NCBI GenBank assembly: GCA_002292945.1
Contig: DBCG01000065.1
Location: forward strand, 20,849-39,442
Length of the DNA stretch: 18,594 nt
Reading direction: 5' to 3'
DNA from: Proteobacteria bacterium UBA964
GTDB taxonomy: Bacteria; Pseudomonadota; Gammaproteobacteria; Steroidobacterales; Steroidobacteraceae
The notes under the pieces were generated by a model. The model searched no databases. It saw only the letters and a program-made list of their open reading frames with translations, and was not told the DNA's origin. Positions 15,152 through 18,594 of the stretch are shown piece by piece; positions within the stretch are counted from its first letter, which is position 1; every line of letters begins with the position of its first letter. Both the position numbers and the translations under genes were made by a program.

Positions 15152-16057
15152 TCAGGCGGTCTTCGTCGAGGCGGCCTGCAATGTCAGACCCCGGCTCGCG
15201 AAGAACCCGATCGCCTGGGCGAACGCCGCCTCGGCATCCTCCCGACGATAGGACGCCCGATAGTCGGCATAGAAGCCGTGTCCTGCCTCGGGATACACGA
15301 CGATCTGCGATGCGGCCGCTGCGGGCGATGCGCCGGGCGCGGCCAGCGCCGCACGCATCGTCTCGACGCCGTCGAGCGGGATGCCGCCGTCCTTGCCGGC
15401 GTAGAGCCCGAGCACCGGCGCGTGCAACGAGGCCGCGACATCGACGGGGTGCGACGGCTGCAGCACCGAGGGCTGTCCGATGAGCCGGCCATACCAGGCG
15501 ACGCCCGCAGCCACCTCCGGGCTGTGCGCGGCGTACAACCAAGTGATGCGTCCGCCCCAACAGAATCCCGTGACGCCGACCTTGCCCTCGACGCCGCGCG
15601 CCCGCGCACGCGCCCACTGCAGCGTCGCGTCGAGGTCCGCCATGACCTGCGCGTCCGGCACCTTGGAGACGATATCGCGCATCAGCGCCTGGATATCGGC
15701 CACCTTCGAAGGATCGCCCTGGCGAGCGAAAAGTTCCGGCGCGACGGCGATCGCGCCGCGCTGCGCGAAACGACGGCAGACATCGCGGATGTGCTCGTGC
15801 ACGCCGAAGATCTCTTGCACCACCAGCACCACCGGCAGCTTCGAGCCGCGCGCCGGCCGCGCGTAGTACGCCGGCAGCGAGCCATCCGCGACCGGTATGC
15901 GGACCTCGCCGGCATCCAGTCCCTCTGACGGCGTGACGAGGGTCTCGGCGCTCACGGGCAGCGTCGCGACTGCGAAACCTCCCGCCAACGCAGTGGTGAC
16001 GAAACCGCGGCGGTCGAGCGTCGCGAGCGGCCTGAGGCTACGAAGGTCGTCGGTCAT
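15152..16057 (-). CDS. Tat-exported dienelactone hydrolase family protein
   Basis: The product has 301 residues. The N-terminus LATLDRRGFVTTALAGGFAVATLPVSA (Arg16-Arg17) is a twin-arginine signal peptide, probably cleaved after Ala37. The mature part is an alpha/beta hydrolase with the dienelactone hydrolase triad: Cys166 in GFCWGG, Asp223 in AGKDGGIP and His260 in AGHGFY, plus VVLVVQEIFGVHEHI near the start of the core. By family knowledge it hydrolyses lactone or ester bonds; the export signal implies a periplasmic substrate, not the cytoplasmic chlorocatechol pathway. The start at 16057 overlaps the SOUL stop as ATGA, indicating translational coupling. Confidence 0.9.
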   Translation of the reverse strand: MTDDLRSLRPLATLDRRGFVTTALAGGFAVATLPVSAETLVTPSEGLDAGEVRIPVADGSLPAYYARPARGSKLPVVLVVQEIFGVHEHIRDVCRRFAQRGAIAVAPELFARQGDPSKVADIQALMRDIVSKVPDAQVMADLDATLQWARARARGVEGKVGVTGFCWGGRITWLYAAHSPEVAAGVAWYGRLIGQPSVLQPSHPVDVAASLHAPVLGLYAGKDGGIPLDGVETMRAALAAPGASPAAAASQIVVYPEAGHGFYADYRASYRREDAEAAFAQAIGFFASRGLTLQAASTKTA

Positions 16058-16710
16058 CGGTCGACCAGGGGGATGAGCACCTCGTTGCGACGCATGAACC
16101 ACGGTATGAAAGGTGCGTCGTAACGCGCGATGATCGCGCTGTCGCCGGGCACGGACTTCAGACCGAGCGCAGCCATCTTCGCGCGCAGGTCACGTTCGTG
16201 CTCGCGGAAATTCTCCTCGGTCCAGCGCCCCGAGTAACGCCAGACGGCCACGGTACGGGCCGGTGTCTCGCGGATGCGCACAGCAGGATCGGTGGGCTGT
16301 GGGACCGTCTCGCGGGTGTACTTGCGTGGCACCACGAACGCGACGCGGAAGGTATCGCCCGCCCGCACCTGCTCCACCGGCGCCGTCATCGCGATCTTCT
16401 CGCCCGGACTGCGCCGCACCTGCTCCACCGGCGCCGTCATCGCGATCTCGGTGCGCGTGGTGTTGGCGCCGCTGATGTAGCGGAACAGCCGTCCGAAGGC
16501 GACATTGCCGGCGGACATGAAATCGGCGTCGACTTCGGTCTCTGCCACGAGGTAAGGCGCATAGCGACGCAGCTCGAAGGCGTTCTCCTCGCGCAGGACG
16601 GTATACCCGGGTTCCTCGATCGCCATCGCGACCTCCCCTGACATCGCAGCCACCACCGCGACAGCGGCGAGCGCAGCGAAGCGCCCGGCGCGGCGCGCGG
16701 GACGGTTCAT
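16054..16710 (-). CDS. SOUL heme-binding family protein (secreted)
   Basis: This 218-residue protein has a basic N-terminus and a hydrophobic segment ending in AMA (about residue 30), a probable Sec signal or anchor. The SOUL domain covers about 31-215, with IEEPGYTVLREENAFELRRYAPYLVAETEV and the conserved IAMTAPVEQV motif. That motif occurs twice, 17 residues apart, separated by RSPGEK. Bacterial SOUL proteins bind heme or related tetrapyrroles, and their role is poorly known. GAGG-like GAGGGC about 6 nt before ATG 16710 supports this start. The gene lies 13 bp after the thiolase and overlaps the dienelactone hydrolase by 4 nt, so it belongs to the fatty-acid operon by position. Confidence 0.9.
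   Translation of the reverse strand: MNRPARRAGRFAALAAVAVVAAMSGEVAMAIEEPGYTVLREENAFELRRYAPYLVAETEVDADFMSAGNVAFGRLFRYISGANTTRTEIAMTAPVEQVRRSPGEKIAMTAPVEQVRAGDTFRVAFVVPRKYTRETVPQPTDPAVRIRETPARTVAVWRYSGRWTEENFREHERDLRAKMAALGLKSVPGDSAIIARYDAPFIPWFMRRNEVLIPLVDR
16363..16448. repeat. 35-bp direct repeat inside the SOUL gene
   Basis: An identical 35-bp segment occurs at 16363-16397 and 16414-16448, a 51-bp period equal to 17 codons, so the frame is kept. It encodes the doubled IAMTAPVEQVR motif. A doubled motif at this place is common in SOUL proteins, but perfect DNA identity suggests recent duplication or conversion. Confidence 0.85.
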
Positions 16711-16723
16711 GGCGCCCTCGACA

Positions 16724-17923
16724 TCACAGCACCTCGAACAGGCCCGCCGCGCCCATGCCACCGCCGACGCACATGGTGACGACGACGTGTTTCACGCCGA
16801 GCCGCTTGCCGGCGAGCAGCGCATGGCCGACGAGTCGTTGGCCGGTCATGCCGAAGGGATGACCGACCGCGATCGAACCGCCATCGACGTTGAGCCGGTC
16901 GTCGGGGATGCCGAGCCGATCGCGGCAGTAGATCACCTGCACCGCGAACGCCTCGTTGAGCTCCCAAAGACCGATGTCCTCGACCTTGAGGCCGGCGCGC
17001 GCCAGCAGCTTCGGGATGGCGAACACGGGGCCGATACCCATCTCGTCGGGTTCGCAGCCCGCGACCGCGAAACCGCGGAACACGCCGAGCGGCTTCGCGC
17101 CGCTGCGCGCAGCCTCGGCGGCGCTCATCACCACACAGGCACCCGCGCCGTCGGAGAGCTGGCTCGCGTTGCCGGCGGCGATCACACCGCCCGGCATCGC
17201 CGGACGGATCTTGGCGAGCGCCTCGACGGTGGTTCCCTCGCGGATGCCCTCGTCCTGCGACGAAGTGACCTCGCGTGTGAAGAGCCGACCACCGGCCGCT
17301 TGGTCGACACCGGCCATGCGTACGGTGATGGGCGCGATCTCTTCCTTGAAGTACCCGGCCGCCTGCCCGGCGCTCGCCCGTTGCTGGCTGCGAGCCCCGT
17401 AGGCGTCCTGCACCTCGCGGGAGATCTTGTAGCGTGCTGCCACCGTCTCGGCGGTCTGCAACATCGAGTGGTAGATGCCGGGCTTGTGCTCGGACAACCA
17501 ACCTTCGTAGGCCATGTGCGCGTTGAGCTCGCCCTGCACGCAGGAGATCGACTCGAGACCGCCCGCGACGTACACATCGCCCTCGCCCGACATGATGCGC
17601 TGCGACGCGAGCGCGATGGCCTGCAGGCCCGACGAGCAGAAGCGATTGACGGTGATGCCGGACACCGACACCGGCATACCCGCACGCAGCGCGATCTGGC
17701 GGGCGATGTTGCCACCGGTCGCACCTTCCGGAAGACCGCAGCCCATGATCACATCCTCGACGCTCGCCGGGTCGATGCCCGCGCGCTCGATGGCGGCCTT
17801 GACGACATGGCCGCCCATCGTGGCGCCGTGGGTCATGTTGAGCGCACCGCGCCAGCTGCGGGTGAGCGGGGTGCGGGCCGTGGAGACGATGACGGCCTCA
17901 TGGCCTGATGCGGTGCGGCTCAT
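16724..17923 (-). CDS. acetyl-CoA acyltransferase (thiolase)
   Basis: This 399-residue thiolase has all catalytic residues: nucleophile Cys96 in NRFCSSGLQ, His355 in GHPFGMTGQR and Cys385 in TMCVGGGMGAAGLFE. It cleaves 3-ketoacyl-CoA to acetyl-CoA and a shortened acyl-CoA, or runs the reverse condensation. NGGSIAVGHP is represented as DGGSIAVGHP, a common variation. The start at 17923 overlaps the upstream HADH stop as ATGA. The coupling to a hydroxyacyl-CoA dehydrogenase supports a degradative beta-oxidation thiolase (FadA/FadI-like) over a pure acetoacetyl-CoA enzyme. Confidence 0.94.
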   Translation of the reverse strand: MSRTASGHEAVIVSTARTPLTRSWRGALNMTHGATMGGHVVKAAIERAGIDPASVEDVIMGCGLPEGATGGNIARQIALRAGMPVSVSGITVNRFCSSGLQAIALASQRIMSGEGDVYVAGGLESISCVQGELNAHMAYEGWLSEHKPGIYHSMLQTAETVAARYKISREVQDAYGARSQQRASAGQAAGYFKEEIAPITVRMAGVDQAAGGRLFTREVTSSQDEGIREGTTVEALAKIRPAMPGGVIAAGNASQLSDGAGACVVMSAAEAARSGAKPLGVFRGFAVAGCEPDEMGIGPVFAIPKLLARAGLKVEDIGLWELNEAFAVQVIYCRDRLGIPDDRLNVDGGSIAVGHPFGMTGQRLVGHALLAGKRLGVKHVVVTMCVGGGMGAAGLFEVL

Positions 17924-18594
17924 GCGCCACCTCCGTTGAAGCTGCCGCTCGCGGCGGCGAGGCGCGCCAAGAGCGGCGCGGGGGTCCAGAACTCGGTGTC
18001 GGCACCGGGCAACGCGGCGAAGCCCTCCATCCGACGCGCGACCTCGTAGAGCGTCTGCGAATCGGCGTACTGCATCGGGCCGCCGCGCCAGACCGGGAAA
18101 CCATAGCCGGTGAGGTAGACGAGATCGATGTCGGAGGCGCGCTGCGCGATCTTCTCGTCGAGGATACGCGCGCCCTCGTTGACGAGCGCGTACACCAGCC
18201 GATCGACGATCTCGGCATCGCTGATTCGCCGCGGCTTGATCCCCGAGGCGGCCCGGGCCTCCTCGATCGCCGCCGCCACCACCGGTGAGGGATAGGCAGT
18301 GCGATCGCCTGGCTTGTAGTCGTACCAACCGGCGCCGGTCTTCTGACCGAAGCGGCCGAGCTCGCAGATGCGGTCGGCGACCACCGCCTTCGACTTCAGC
18401 TTGCCCTCGGCGTACTGACGCTTGCGGATGTGGAAACCGATGTCGTTGCCGGCGAGATCACCCATGCGGAACGGCCCCATCGCGAAGCCGAACTTCTCGA
18501 TGGCAGCGTCGATCTTCTCGACGCTCGCGCCCTCGTTCACGAGCTGCATCGCCTGCGCCGAGTACTCGTTGATCATGCGGTTGCCGATGAACCC
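17920..18594 (-). CDS. 3-hydroxyacyl-CoA dehydrogenase, C-terminal part (FadB-like, 5' end outside window)
   Basis: The frame is open to the window edge, where it reads GFIGNRM, the conserved junction after the NAD-binding domain of HADH proteins. Only 224 residues are visible, comprising the two C-terminal 3HCDH repeats. The first has MGPFRMGDLAGNDIGFHIRKR and GRFGQKTGAGWYDY; the second has ISDAEIVDRLVYALVNEGARIL and LTGYGFPVWRGGPMQYAD. The pattern fits the bifunctional enoyl-CoA hydratase/dehydrogenase class of the FadB or peroxisomal L-bifunctional type, but the hydratase domain would lie outside the window and is not seen. It oxidises 3-hydroxyacyl-CoA with NAD+, feeding the coupled thiolase. 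Confidence 0.93.
   Translation of the reverse strand, partial: GFIGNRMINEYSAQAMQLVNEGASVEKIDAAIEKFGFAMGPFRMGDLAGNDIGFHIRKRQYAEGKLKSKAVVADRICELGRFGQKTGAGWYDYKPGDRTAYPSPVVAAAIEEARAASGIKPRRISDAEIVDRLVYALVNEGARILDEKIAQRASDIDLVYLTGYGFPVWRGGPMQYADSQTLYEVARRMEGFAALPGADTEFWTPAPLLARLAAASGSFNGGGA

Noticed and set aside
13436..15928. A plus-strand open frame of about 830 codons opposite uup and the dienelactone hydrolase
   Set aside because: It is antisense to two clear genes, spans their boundary and shows no recognisable motif. It is a GC-driven shadow frame.
1..18594. Mobile elements, CRISPR arrays, tRNA or rRNA genes, defence or secretion-system genes
   Set aside because: I found no transposase, integrase, regular spaced repeats, cloverleaf-like sequence or toxin/defence motif. 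The gene content is metabolic and housekeeping.

Overview
The window is GC-rich, densely coding DNA that looks chromosomal. It has no insertion sequence, phage gene, CRISPR array, tRNA or rRNA that I can see. The gene set points to a Gram-negative proteobacterium with an aerobic, fatty-acid-using metabolism: RhlE-family helicase, Uup, a GloA resembling the E. coli enzyme, a YuxH-type EAL/HDOD protein, Tat signal peptides on periplasmic enzymes, and a FadB-like/thiolase pair. A gammaproteobacterium (for example a Steroidobacteraceae/Nevskiales-type organism) is my best guess, but this is inference.

Layout. (a) 1-3237, plus strand: the C-terminal part of a secreted-type S9 prolyl oligopeptidase, a Tat-exported NAD-dependent epimerase overlapping it by ATGA, and a membrane-anchored atypical SDR. 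(b) 3260-4534, minus: a two-domain EAL/HDOD signalling protein. (c) 4649-6151, plus: an NAD(P)-dependent aldehyde dehydrogenase. (d) 6181-8470, minus: acetolactate synthase large subunit followed by glyoxalase I. (e) 8552-9055, plus: the acetolactate synthase small subunit, divergent from its partner, which is unusual. (f) 9015-11650: a 4HBT thioesterase (minus), a zinc alcohol dehydrogenase (plus) and a periplasmic cyclophilin (minus). (g) 11705-13190: a YciH/SUI1 protein (plus) whose 3' end overlaps the RhlE-type helicase (minus) by 128 bp. (h) 13334-18594, minus: a tightly packed unit reading 3-hydroxyacyl-CoA dehydrogenase (partial), thiolase, SOUL heme-binding protein, Tat-exported dienelactone hydrolase, and Uup.

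How the genes relate. The HADH and thiolase catalyse consecutive steps of beta-oxidation. The IlvB and IlvN proteins form one branched-chain amino-acid enzyme despite opposite transcription. Aldehyde dehydrogenase, GloA and the zinc alcohol dehydrogenase form a loose carbonyl/alcohol-handling neighbourhood, but they are not co-transcribed.

Most interesting signal. The 5' leader of the RhlE-type helicase (13218-13283, minus) contains three perfect self-complementary elements. Two 8-bp helices are arranged A-B-A'-B' (pseudoknot or mutually exclusive switch), and an 18-nt perfect palindrome is nested between A' and B'. The leader lies directly downstream of a good sigma70-type promoter and ends 27 nt before the start codon. 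It is a candidate cis-regulatory RNA of a DEAD-box helicase. The second pattern is a -10-like hexamer exactly 6 nt upstream of the ATG in four genes without Shine-Dalgarno sequences, which suggests leaderless transcripts. The rest is ordinary housekeeping and accessory metabolism.
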